DNA of 64,000 nucleotides from Leptospira terpstrae serovar Hualin str. LT 11-33 = ATCC 700639 (GTDB lineage Bacteria; Spirochaetota; Leptospiria; Leptospirales; Leptospiraceae): NCBI RefSeq assembly GCF_000332495.1, contig NZ_AOGW02000004.1, forward strand, positions 36,000-99,999, given 5' to 3'. Positions 10,168-18,498 of the stretch are shown here, one piece after another. Within the stretch, counting starts at the first letter, position 1; every line of letters starts with the position of its first letter. The position numbers and the translations under genes are program-made. The notes under the pieces are model-generated. The model worked only from the letters and a program-made list of their open reading frames with translations. It had not been told where the DNA came from and ran no database searches.

Positions 10168-11082
10168 TTAAACGAAAAGACCTTCCACTGATAAGTATCT
10201 TTCTCCTGTGTCATAACAGAAAGTAAGAACCTTAGAACCTGCTGGAATTTCTTTTAGTTTTTTAGAAACTGCAGCAAGGCTTGCACCAGAAGAAGTTCCG
10301 ATAAAGATTCCTTCTTTTTTTGCAGCGAGCACAGCCATGGTAAATGCTTCGTCTTTACCCACAGTGATGATTCCATCCAAAAGTTCTGTTTTGCAATTTT
10401 TGGGAATAAAACCTGCACCTATTCCTTGCAGAGGGTGCGGACCTGGTTTTCCACCGCTAAGAACCGGAGAACCTTCTGGTTCTACAGCAAATACTTTTAA
10501 TTTAGGAAATCTTTTCTTTAGGTTTTCAGCACATCCAGTGATGTGACCACCTGTACCCACTCCAGTGATGATGTAATCCAAACCTTCTGGAAAATCTTTT
10601 GCAATTTCTTCTGCAGTTTTTTCTCTGTGAACAGCAATGTTAGCTTCGTTTTCAAACTGTTGAGGCATCCATGCATTCGGATTGGCGGCAACTATTTCTT
10701 GTGCTTTGGCGATAGCACCAGGCATTCCCTTTTCTCTAGGAGTCAGTTCAAACTTTGCACCATAAGCTGCCATAATCCTTCTTCTTTCCACGGACATATG
10801 TTCTGGCATCACCAGAGTGATTGCATACCCTTTAACAGCTGCTACCATAGCAAGACCAATTCCAGTATTTCCAGAAGTAGGCTCTACGATAAAAGAATCC
10901 TTTTTTAATTTTCCTGACTTCTCTGCTTCTTCAATCATAGCAAGAGCGATTCGATCTTTAATGGATCCACCAGGATTTTGTCTTTCGAGTTTCATATATA
11001 CTTCATGGTCGGTTCCAAAAAGTCGCGACAGTCTAACGTGAGGTGTATTTCCGATGGCTTCTAGAATGCTGTTTATTTTCAT
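10168..11082 (-). CDS. cysK: Cysteine synthase (O-acetylserine sulfhydrylase)
   Basis: A 304-residue PLP enzyme that makes cysteine from O-acetylserine and sulphide. The PLP lysine sits in [11 protein letters not shown] near residue 42, the substrate loop is [12 protein letters not shown] near residue 68, the phosphate loop is [10 protein letters not shown], and GTSSGASL is near the C-terminus. Length is that of the catalytic core without a CBS domain, so cystathionine beta-synthase is unlikely. The start ATG at 11082 has a clear CGGAG site five bases upstream. The topA ribosome site begins directly after the stop, which suggests cysK-topA-hemH are transcribed together. Confidence 0.94.
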   Translation of the reverse strand: MKINSILEAIGNTPHVRLSRLFGTDHEVYMKLERQNPGGSIKDRIALAMIEEAEKSGKLKKDSFIVEPTSGNTGIGLAMVAAVKGYAITLVMPEHMSVERRRIMAAYGAKFELTPREKGMPGAIAKAQEIVAANPNAWMPQQFENEANIAVHREKTAEEIAKDFPEGLDYIITGVGTGGHITGCAENLKKRFPKLKVFAVEPEGSPVLSGGKPGPHPLQGIGAGFIPKNCKTELLDGIITVGKDEAFTMAVLAAKKEGIFIGTSSGASLAAVSKKLKEIPAGSKVLTFCYDTGERYLSVEGLFV

Positions 11083-11148
11083 AATTTCTCCGCTCTGTCA
11101 CATTTTAGGAGAAAAAGCGGATTTGTCCACAATGAAAAATACGAAAAC

Positions 11149-12036
11149 TTACGGAGTGTGAATAGAAATTAGGAATTGGTAATCGGATTTCATTTGATTC
11201 AGGACCTTGGAGTCATTTTCGGACTGAATCACCTTTTCTAAGTAAGGTGCCGAGATCCGGAAGTCCAATCTCCGCAGTGCTTCCGATGCTTTGGCACGAA
11301 CCTCAGGGTTTTTGTCTGTTAATGATTCTAAAATCGCTTTGTAGTTTTGGTTTGGCAATCGTTCAAGGCCTGCAAGTGCAGAAAGAATCGAAATTTTTGC
11401 ATAGGGAACTGTCTCCTTACTGAGTGCTTCCGACAAAGGAGAGAGAGCCTCTTTTTTTCCAGAATTATATAGAGCATCAGCAGCAGAACTGCGAAGATAA
11501 AAATTGGGACTTGTCAGTGCTGACTTGATCGTGGATTCTGATTCCGCAGTTTTGGGTAAAGATCCCAGGGCTCTCAAAATTTCTCCACAAGCCAATGTGA
11601 TAGGAATCTCTCCCTCTTCATAAAAATAAGGACTAGATAAAGATGTACTATCAGCCACACCATCTTTCCAAGTGCGAGATTTCGGTGGATTGTGTTCGGG
11701 AATATTGGCCGATTCTTTTTGGTAGGTTTTGATTAAATAAGGAACAGCAAGTTTCTCCCCTTTGATTCCCAATGCCTTTGCTGCATAAAATTTTACCGCT
11801 GGGGCATTCCCTGGACTTGTGGGAAAATTTGGGGAACCTTCCATAGCAGAAATAATGTCACGAATCCCTTGGTTCGACTTAACGAAAGTTAGTTTGTCGA
11901 TAGCATCTCGAATTTCAGAGATATTAGAGGAAGAGAGTCTGGTACGTTGGATCTCAAAAAAACGCTCCTCAGTTTCTGAAAAAATTGCCACTGGCACCAG
12001 GAGAACACTGAAAAACAAAACAAACTTTCGAATCAT
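11149..12036 (-). CDS. Exported HEAT-repeat protein
   Basis: A 295-residue protein with a hydrophobic signal peptide (MIRKFVLFFSVLLVPVAIF) followed by helical repeats of the HEAT type, for example KNPEVRAKASEALRRLDF near the C-terminus and VKFYAAKALGIKGEKLAVPYL near residue 80. Such repeats form a curved scaffold for protein binding; no catalytic motif is visible. I start at ATG 12036 because GAGGTGG lies six bases upstream; a longer frame to 12066 would put residues before the signal peptide. It probably acts in the periplasm or envelope. The specific partner cannot be read from the sequence. Confidence 0.75.
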   Translation of the reverse strand: MIRKFVLFFSVLLVPVAIFSETEERFFEIQRTRLSSSNISEIRDAIDKLTFVKSNQGIRDIISAMEGSPNFPTSPGNAPAVKFYAAKALGIKGEKLAVPYLIKTYQKESANIPEHNPPKSRTWKDGVADSTSLSSPYFYEEGEIPITLACGEILRALGSLPKTAESESTIKSALTSPNFYLRSSAADALYNSGKKEALSPLSEALSKETVPYAKISILSALAGLERLPNQNYKAILESLTDKNPEVRAKASEALRRLDFRISAPYLEKVIQSENDSKVLNQMKSDYQFLISIHTP

Positions 12037-12081
12037 TCTAAACCACCTCTGATTTGGGACGGTCATTCTAACCGATTCCTG

Positions 12082-12630
12082 TTAATTTTCTTTTAATTTT
12101 TCTGCGACTTCTTTTAATTTTTCGGAAAGATCTCCAAGAGTGGCCTTGTCTTCTTCCAAAATAGATTGGCTGAACTTTTCCAAATCTCTTTGGATTTGTT
12201 CCTTTTTTTCACTGGCACGGGAGGCCATTTTGCGGAGTAAGTCTTCTCGGTAGTGACTGAAATCCGCTTCCTTCAATTCCCCAAGTTCGACCATAGAAGT
12301 AACAATTTTTTCTAACCGCTCGGAAGTTAGATAATTGGCACCGATTCCTCCCAAGATCAATCGTTCAAAAAGTCCGGAAACATCCCGCCCTGTTTCTCTA
12401 ATGAGTGAGGTTAACATAAAATTTGAAAAATCTTCGTTCCGCTGTCCTAAGCTGACTTTGAGAAAGGTTTGTCCCAAAATCTTCGGAGTGATGTCTTCTC
12501 CAGTCATATTGTCTTGGACTTTGATTTCTTCTCCCCCGATGATCATCTTGGCCACATCTTCTAAAGTAATGGTGGAACTAGTTTCAGGATCATAGAGTCT
12601 GCGGTTTGCGTATCGCTTAAGGAGCTTCAT
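12082..12630 (-). CDS. phaR: PhaR-type polyhydroxyalkanoate regulator
   Basis: 182 residues. The first 60, with [17 protein letters not shown] and [10 protein letters not shown], are the PHB/PHA accumulation regulator DNA-binding domain. In other bacteria PhaR binds DNA and PHA granules and represses phasin genes. The C-terminal third is charged and helical ([12 protein letters not shown] at the end), compatible with a coiled coil. No PHA synthase, phasin or depolymerase is in the window, so the target here is unknown and the symbol is by family only. No good ribosome site precedes ATG 12630. It is divergent from the next gene with 58 bases between them. Confidence 0.8.
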   Translation of the reverse strand: MKLLKRYANRRLYDPETSSTITLEDVAKMIIGGEEIKVQDNMTGEDITPKILGQTFLKVSLGQRNEDFSNFMLTSLIRETGRDVSGLFERLILGGIGANYLTSERLEKIVTSMVELGELKEADFSHYREDLLRKMASRASEKKEQIQRDLEKFSQSILEEDKATLGDLSEKLKEVAEKLKEN

Positions 12631-12688
12631 CGGAGATGCTTTTTAAAATGACTTTCAAGCCTAGGGGGTCAACTAAAATACAATCGTA

Positions 12689-13552
12689 ATGGACACTCTA
12701 TTCGGTGCTGTTTTGACACAACTTCCCGACCTTGAAAAAAACCTGATTGTTTCATGGTTACAAGTACAAGGACTCGTGGTGAAAGAATGTACACAGAAAA
12801 CTTGGAAAGACCATCCCGATTCCATTCGTCTTTTTTCCAAACCAACACCTGAAATCATAAAAGAGTTATTAGATTGGAGCATTGAACCAATCTTATGCGG
12901 TAATTTTACAAACGAAGAAAAAGAAAATTATAAAAACATGGGAGCTTCCCTACTTTGGGAAAAACCATATACAGAAATCCACACTTTACCTTATAAAACC
13001 TTACCTATGTCAAAACTGACTTGGGTTGTTTATACAAAAAACCAACTCCTAGATAAACACCTGTCAGTATTTCTAAAATCAATGGGACAAACTGTTTTTG
13101 CGGAAGGAAGTCTGGACTTCCTCGTCAAACGAATCCAAACGGGACCTTGTCATTTTCTTATTTTAGATTGGGATGTATTGGATCCAAAAACGGTAGTCCC
13201 GGAACTCTCTAAACTTAAAAGTGAAAAACAGTTTTTATCCATTGGAATTAAGGACTTTATGAAAGAACATCTCTATAGAGATTTAAAAACAGGGATTGGA
13301 ACCATTTCGGAAGTTCTTGTTTCCTTTTCAGATTTTTGGAATGTTTTACTTCATAGTTTCCCCATGTCCGAGGAATCCAAAGAACAAGAAACTTGGAAGG
13401 AAACTTCTAAGTCGGTTTCTAAACTTAGTTTTACTTTCCAAGAAAAACAAATTCCCATTGCCATGCAATTGACAGAAACTACGGTTTTAAAGAAAAAACT
13501 AGCTCACCCGCAAATCCAAAATCTATTAGATTTATTTCATTGGTTTTTGTAA
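12689..13552 (+). CDS. Unknown protein, possibly with a degenerate receiver-like domain
   Basis: 287 residues, not recognised. Residues about 110-215 (from KLTWVVYTKNQLL through CHFLILDWDVLDP to KDFMKEHLYRDLKTGI) run in the order expected of a response-regulator receiver: a first strand, an aspartate-rich strand end like the phosphorylation site, and a later helix. The acidic pair after the first strand is missing, so it would be an inactive pseudo-receiver if the reading is right. This is inference from pattern only. There is no signal peptide or membrane segment. It is divergent from phaR and convergent with the next gene (11 bases between stops). Confidence 0.55.
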   Translation: MDTLFGAVLTQLPDLEKNLIVSWLQVQGLVVKECTQKTWKDHPDSIRLFSKPTPEIIKELLDWSIEPILCGNFTNEEKENYKNMGASLLWEKPYTEIHTLPYKTLPMSKLTWVVYTKNQLLDKHLSVFLKSMGQTVFAEGSLDFLVKRIQTGPCHFLILDWDVLDPKTVVPELSKLKSEKQFLSIGIKDFMKEHLYRDLKTGIGTISEVLVSFSDFWNVLLHSFPMSEESKEQETWKETSKSVSKLSFTFQEKQIPIAMQLTETTVLKKKLAHPQIQNLLDLFHWFL

Positions 13553-13563
13553 TTGAAGTAATC

Positions 13564-14337
13564 TCACTCAAAGAGCAACATATCATCACTAGAAAGTTCG
13601 CCTGCTCCCCGATTCGGAAAGGCCTGCTCAAAAAAAAGAGCAGCTAACAAGTCAAAGTCTTCATCTTCCTCTCGGTTTTCTAATTCCCAAAGTTCATTAC
13701 GGCGTTTGATGAGAAGAGAAACAGTAGCATCTTCCAAAGCAAATTCAATCTTCAACCGATTCAATGTGCGAATGAAAAAATTTAGATTATAAATTACATA
13801 ATCTCGAAAATACGTAAGACCTGCAATGGTAGGTTCATACTTAAGGAGAGCTTCTGTTAGGTAACAAGCAGTTTTTAAATCCTCAGTAGCTCCCGTTTCT
13901 TTATAAGCCTTAAAGATATGATGGACTGTTTCGTGCATAGAAATCGTAGAATGATACGAGTCTTCAATGAGCCGAATAGATTCAGGATGGGATTCCATAT
14001 AGGCAAACACATCTACGATTTCGCGGTTGGCAGCGGCACGTTTCCTTTCTGCATCACATAGATCATTAGTCATTTTTGGATCTACGAGTAGGATAAAAAG
14101 ATACTTTGTTTCAAAGGCAAACCTAGATTCTTTTGGAATGTAATATTCGATCCAAATGGGTTCTTTATAGTAATCAATGGACTCTTGGAAACTGACTTCT
14201 GGTGTGACTTTGAGGGATTTGAGTTTTTTTACGTCATCCGTGATGACCTTTTTTCCTTCGACCCGAGTTTTACTGCGTTTGATCTGTCGCAGTTCCGACT
14301 TATTCAAAAGCGGCTTGGGTTTGAAGGAAGAATCCAT
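13564..14337 (-). CDS. Unknown cytoplasmic protein
   Basis: 257 residues, no recognised domain. It is charged, with basic N-terminal residues (LRQIKRSKTRVEGKK) and an acidic C-terminus (ELSSDDMLLFE). A central HSTISMHETVHHIFKAYKE stretch has spaced histidines and a glutamate but no HExxH, so I do not call a peptidase. It is the last of four - strand genes (16779 to 13564) that follow one another within 20 bases, so it may be cotranscribed with the prenyl transferase and thioredoxin. The start at ATG 14337 has no strong ribosome site. Confidence 0.6.
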   Translation of the reverse strand: MDSSFKPKPLLNKSELRQIKRSKTRVEGKKVITDDVKKLKSLKVTPEVSFQESIDYYKEPIWIEYYIPKESRFAFETKYLFILLVDPKMTNDLCDAERKRAAANREIVDVFAYMESHPESIRLIEDSYHSTISMHETVHHIFKAYKETGATEDLKTACYLTEALLKYEPTIAGLTYFRDYVIYNLNFFIRTLNRLKIEFALEDATVSLLIKRRNELWELENREEDEDFDLLAALFFEQAFPNRGAGELSSDDMLLFE

Positions 14338-14354
14338 GTTATATCATCGACAGA

Positions 14355-14864
14355 TTAGAAAAACCGCAAAAGAAAAGTACGAAGCCAAAACCCAATCGGG
14401 CTAAGGATTCCCGTATCAGAAAATACAACCTTCCCCTCTTCATTCAAAAATACCGTTGTGGGGTATGCAGAAATTCGCCATTCCTTTAACATCCGGTAGT
14501 CTGCAGCATAAACGGGATGTTTGGCATCGGGGGTGAGTTCTGATAAAATTTCTTTGGTTTCTTCTGAATCTTCTGCTTCGAGAACAGAAAGGAAAATTGT
14601 AGATTTTGGCAAAAACTTTAAATTTGCCTCTAAAATGGGTGCGTAAGCTTTACAAATCGTGCACCAAGTCGCCCAAAAATAAACTACTTTGGGATGCCCT
14701 TTCCAGGAATTGGCCTCTGTCGGTGTAGTGGCCAGGATTTCAATGGGAACACCCGGCCTCGTGTCCCGACCCTTAAAATAAGCAAAACAAAGGGTGGTCG
14801 AAAAAAAGAAAACAAAGGCGGAAACCACCTTCCATCCGTACGGTAACTGCTTCCAAATTTTCAT
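14355..14864 (-). CDS. Membrane-anchored thioredoxin-like protein
   Basis: 169 residues. An N-terminal hydrophobic segment (residues 10-29) anchors a thioredoxin fold facing the periplasm. The active site is FWATWCTICKAY with CxxC near residue 70, the cis-proline turn is ISAYPTTVF near residue 133, and EEGKVVF follows. This arrangement fits TlpA/ResA-type thiol-disulphide reductants used in cytochrome or envelope protein maturation, but no cytochrome gene is nearby. It starts five bases after the prenyl transferase stop, and 17 bases separate it from the next unknown gene. Confidence 0.8.
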   Translation of the reverse strand: MKIWKQLPYGWKVVSAFVFFFSTTLCFAYFKGRDTRPGVPIEILATTPTEANSWKGHPKVVYFWATWCTICKAYAPILEANLKFLPKSTIFLSVLEAEDSEETKEILSELTPDAKHPVYAADYRMLKEWRISAYPTTVFLNEEGKVVFSDTGILSPIGFWLRTFLLRFF

Positions 14865-14869
14865 AGTCT

Positions 14870-15769
14870 TTATTGTAAGACTGGTGGTTGGCCCGATATG
14901 TTCCCAAACATCAAAAATAAGATGAGGAGTAACCAGATAAACCCAGAAACCAAGACACTCACATCGGTGAGGATGGCTTTTGTGGGGTTATGACCCATGT
15001 TCTTGATATATATAATGTAAAGCGAACGAAAGATAGCATAAACAACAATCGGAACTGTATAAACCATATATGGTGTTCCTAAACTTTTTGCAGTTTCAGG
15101 ACTTACTGTATACATTACATAACTTACTAGTGTGAGAGTGGCAACCACTGCCATCATCAAGTCCAAAAACTCGATAGAATATTCTTCTAAAATCTTTCGG
15201 TGTTTGCCCGCATCCGTTTTAAGGATATTGATCTCTCCTCTACGTTTGGAAAATCCCCAAAAGAGAGCCAACATAAAAGTACAAAGTAATAACCAATGAG
15301 AAAATTCCACTCCAATGACAACTGCACCGGCAATGGCACGTAACACAAATCCAATGGAGATACTCATAACATCTAAAATCACAATATGTTTCAGGACTTT
15401 ACTATACAACATATTGAAAAGAAGGTAGAAAATTGTAAGATAAAAGAAAACAGGGGACAGTTTGTACGCACCGATCAGGGCAATGGGTAAAATCACACCG
15501 GTGATGGCTAAAGCAATACCAGAATCCAATTCTCCACTGGCCAGTGGCCTATGTTTTTTCTCAGGATGTTTTGCATCTTCCTTTTGATCTAAAAAATCGT
15601 TAAAGACATATTGGCAACTAGCAACCAAAGAAAAACAAAGAAAAGCCAAACAAACTTTCGTTAACGAAGGAAGTTCAAAGATTTTTTTAGAAAAAATCAA
15701 TCCGGCAAAAAGGATAATGTTTTTCACCCACTGAGGGACTCGCATTAATTTGAGGTATAGGTAGATCAT
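14870..15769 (-). CDS. UbiA-family prenyl transferase, like decaprenyl-phosphate phosphoribosyltransferase
   Basis: 299 residues, about eight or nine membrane helices. The first Asp-rich motif reads NDFLDQKEDAKHPEKKHRPLASG near residue 60. The HP-K-RP-A-G pattern is characteristic of the branch that makes decaprenyl-phosphoryl ribose in mycobacteria and relatives, not of the ubiquinone or haem branch. I therefore infer transfer of phosphoribose, or a similar group, to a polyprenyl phosphate for envelope glycan synthesis. The true acceptor and donor are unproven. The start overlaps the previous gene as ATGA at 15769. No epimerase partner (DprE1/E2) is visible in the window. Confidence 0.78.
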   Translation of the reverse strand: MIYLYLKLMRVPQWVKNIILFAGLIFSKKIFELPSLTKVCLAFLCFSLVASCQYVFNDFLDQKEDAKHPEKKHRPLASGELDSGIALAITGVILPIALIGAYKLSPVFFYLTIFYLLFNMLYSKVLKHIVILDVMSISIGFVLRAIAGAVVIGVEFSHWLLLCTFMLALFWGFSKRRGEINILKTDAGKHRKILEEYSIEFLDLMMAVVATLTLVSYVMYTVSPETAKSLGTPYMVYTVPIVVYAIFRSLYIIYIKNMGHNPTKAILTDVSVLVSGFIWLLLILFLMFGNISGQPPVLQ

Positions 15770-16779
15770 TTTTTCTTCACTTTATGGGCTTCTATGTATT
15801 TCATTTTTAGTTTAATGGTTTTTGCATCCGTAAGCATTGGGAATACTAAATGGATTTGTGGGTCACTTCCCGTGGTTATCATTTCCACAAGTTCCCCATG
15901 GCTTTGTTTGCCGGCAGTTTTGATATCCAAAATTTGTAAAAAATCTTGATAGTCTTCTGGAAGTAAACTTGCACTCACGATCATTTTTTTGGAGTAAATT
16001 TCTTTTCCTTTTGAATCCAAAATACTGATTTGGTCCAAAACAAAACGGATTCCTCTTTGTTCCAATGGATCAATCCGAAGACCACCCATTGTGGACATTG
16101 ATTCAGGGAGTTCCCATTCATATTCCACCCAATTACCAATGTCTTTTTTGGATACAGGTTTAGAGACCATCATAGATTCCGAAGTTTCTGGTTTCTCTTT
16201 ACTGATAAAACTATACAATTTGATGGATTGGTCTCTCATCGCTGGGTATTTGTATTGATAGTAAATGAATCCAAAGGCACTCAAAACAACGGCAGAACTT
16301 AGGAAAAAAAATCGAATTTGTCGTATTATCCGATACTGATCCAAAAGAGTCGAAAAACGAGTTTTAAATTCTTTTTTAGATTCGTATAAAAGAAATTCGT
16401 AAGTATCAATGGCTTCGGACAAAATTTGGTCCATTCCCTTAGCATCCAATTGGGATAAAAGCTCGATAGAATTCAAAAACAGAAATGGTTTGAGTTTTCT
16501 ATCTGATTCAGGGATCAAAAAACCTTTTAGGTCTTTTTCAGATAGAATTTCTTTTTGGTTGGTTCTTTGTAATTGAAAGTTTACCAAATCAAAGGTTAAG
16601 GATCGAAACAGAAGTTTTGCATCTTCTAACTTCTCGTTTGATAAAAGAAGTTCGATGGATTCCAATCGAGATTCCATTTGGGCCAAAACTCTTTTTTGAG
16701 ATTCTTTTTGTTTCTCGAATTCCAATTCCCGAGGTTCCAAAACCGGAGCCTTCCAAGGGGAAAACAATAGATCTCGCAT
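15766..16779 (-). CDS. Unknown single-pass membrane protein
   Basis: About 337 residues from ATG 16779 (the frame is open to a TTG at 16800). An N-terminal charged, helical region (residues 15-150) may form a coiled coil, then one membrane segment (FFFLSSAVVLSAFGFIYY, about residue 165), then a soluble domain of about 150 residues with predicted strands and the ending HLVFPMLTDAKTIKLKMKY. I do not recognise a family. It is the first gene of the cluster that includes the prenyl transferase, and its stop overlaps that gene, so a role with it is plausible but only inferred. Confidence 0.6.
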   Translation of the reverse strand: MRDLLFSPWKAPVLEPRELEFEKQKESQKRVLAQMESRLESIELLLSNEKLEDAKLLFRSLTFDLVNFQLQRTNQKEILSEKDLKGFLIPESDRKLKPFLFLNSIELLSQLDAKGMDQILSEAIDTYEFLLYESKKEFKTRFSTLLDQYRIIRQIRFFFLSSAVVLSAFGFIYYQYKYPAMRDQSIKLYSFISKEKPETSESMMVSKPVSKKDIGNWVEYEWELPESMSTMGGLRIDPLEQRGIRFVLDQISILDSKGKEIYSKKMIVSASLLPEDYQDFLQILDIKTAGKQSHGELVEMITTGSDPQIHLVFPMLTDAKTIKLKMKYIEAHKVKKK

Positions 16780-16845
16780 ACGTAATTTCACAAATACCAA
16801 GTCTTAACCGTCCTCAAAATACTAAAACTGATTTTTATGTCCATT

Positions 16846-18372
16846 CTAACCGACTTGGATTTTCACGCCATCATCCACAGTTCCCATTTTAGGAACTCCT
16901 GAGTGGCCTGTGGCAGCAATGAGGACTGTAAAGATTCCCACTCGGCCTACATACATCACTGCGGCATAAAACAGCTTTTCAATGTCCCCCAATTGGGAGG
17001 TTAAGTTGAGACTAAACCCAACTGTAGAAAAAGCAGAGATCAGTTCAAAAAAGATAACGTGTAATGAATGTTGGTTTTGGTCCAAAATCCCAAGAAATAT
17101 AAATACGAAGGCCAATGCAATGGTCGCAAGGAAGTAAACTCGAATGGCAACCGCCACTGAATTTTTAGAAACGATTTCTCCAAACAACATCACAGGTTTT
17201 GAAGGTTGGATCACATTTTTCAAATAAGCAAGTAACAGAACAAAGGTGGTGATTTTAATACCACCTGCTGTTCCTTGTGGACCCCCACCTATAAACATTA
17301 GCACAGTAATGATGATGACAGTAGCATCATTTAGATGCCCAAGATCCATGGTTGAAAATCCCGCAGTACGAGAACAAACAGACATAAAGAATGCATTCGA
17401 AATTTTATCAACAAAAGACATTCCATGAAAGGTATGAGGATTCGACCTTTCCAAAAAATAAATCCCAACAAAACCAAATAATAGTAAGGCGAAAGATCCA
17501 TAAACAAGAACTTTGGACTGGATCCTTGTGGTTTCCCCCCGCAAATGTTTGTTATAGTCACCAATGCGATTTTCTAAAAAGGCAGAAAACTGAGCAGGAA
17601 GTAATAGAAGTCTTGGAACATTTCCTGTTTTTAATGCCTTTTCCATCATAAGAGTTTCTGCCATCACTTCAATGCGGTAAACAATCCTTACAAACACAGT
17701 GAGTAAAAACTTTTCTAAAAGGATAATCACGGGAAATCCAATCCCTCCAAAAATCACAAGTCCTGATACAATGTATAAGGAAAAGGGATCTAACCGTAGG
17801 GCACTCAAATCATCAGTAATCGAAAAACCAGCGTTATTGAAAGAAGAGATCGCCGTAAAAAGAGAAAAGAACCAACGAGTGTTCCCCCCTTCGACTCCAT
17901 CCGGCATATGAAGGTAAAGCCCAATGGCACCTAAGATTTCTATCGAAAAAGAAATATTGATAATGGAAAGTAACATCCGGTTCACTTCATTGGTAGCAAG
18001 TGATTCCGTTTCTGCCTGGGTATCTATGGCCGCACCCACAAAGGCATTAAAACGAGCATTCCTGGAAATTCCTTGGGTGATGAGAAATCCGACAATCACG
18101 GTAAAACTAATGATCCCAAGTCCCCCCAGTTGGATGAGAAAGAGCATAATCCACTGGGTAGAAGGATTGAGTCCAGAGAGGGGAACGGGAGAGAGCCCCG
18201 TCACACAAATAGAGGAGGAAGAAAGATATAAACTATCCACATAAGAGAGTTCCCCTTCTTCGGAAACATAGAGGGCAATTGATCCAATCAGGATGGCGGC
18301 AAAGAACCCCAGACATACAAGTCGGGCAAAGGATAGTGTTCGAAAAAATCGCTTCAAGCGCGCTAGTGGCAT
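16846..18372 (-). CDS. trkH: TrkH/KtrB-type potassium uptake channel
   Basis: 508 residues with the four pseudo-repeats of the Trk/Ktr/HKT superfamily. The four selectivity-filter loops are visible in order: SICVTGLSPV, SFNNAGFSITD, SRTAGFSTMD and FSTVGFSLNL, each with the conserved glycine. The length and short N-terminus are nearer KtrB than E. coli TrkH. Such channels need a RCK-domain partner (TrkA or KtrA), not present here, so it must lie elsewhere. AGGGGAAT precedes ATG 18372. Divergent from fusA with 126 bases between. Confidence 0.9.
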   Translation of the reverse strand: MPLARLKRFFRTLSFARLVCLGFFAAILIGSIALYVSEEGELSYVDSLYLSSSSICVTGLSPVPLSGLNPSTQWIMLFLIQLGGLGIISFTVIVGFLITQGISRNARFNAFVGAAIDTQAETESLATNEVNRMLLSIINISFSIEILGAIGLYLHMPDGVEGGNTRWFFSLFTAISSFNNAGFSITDDLSALRLDPFSLYIVSGLVIFGGIGFPVIILLEKFLLTVFVRIVYRIEVMAETLMMEKALKTGNVPRLLLLPAQFSAFLENRIGDYNKHLRGETTRIQSKVLVYGSFALLLFGFVGIYFLERSNPHTFHGMSFVDKISNAFFMSVCSRTAGFSTMDLGHLNDATVIIITVLMFIGGGPQGTAGGIKITTFVLLLAYLKNVIQPSKPVMLFGEIVSKNSVAVAIRVYFLATIALAFVFIFLGILDQNQHSLHVIFFELISAFSTVGFSLNLTSQLGDIEKLFYAAVMYVGRVGIFTVLIAATGHSGVPKMGTVDDGVKIQVG

Positions 18373-18408
18373 ATTCCCCTAATCTCTACTTTCTCCAGGA
18401 TTTTCCCT

Positions 18409-18437
18409 TTGACCAAAAATCCCAAGTACTTTACAAA
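18409..18437 (+). promoter_or_regulatory. Possible sigma-70 promoter for fusA
   Basis: TTGACC at 18409-18414 (five of six consensus bases) is followed after 17 bases by TACAAA at 18432-18437 (four of six). It lies 61 bases before the fusA start in the trkH-fusA divergent gap. It is a pattern match only. Confidence 0.3.
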
Positions 18438-18498
18438 CGCAGTCCATTTCAGATTTTGGTAGAATCAATTCAACTTTAACCATTATTTTGAGGAAAAT

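Noticed and set aside
13564..14337. Metallopeptidase from HSTISMHETVHHIF
   Set aside because: There is no HExxH and no second ligand pattern, so a zinc site is not supported.
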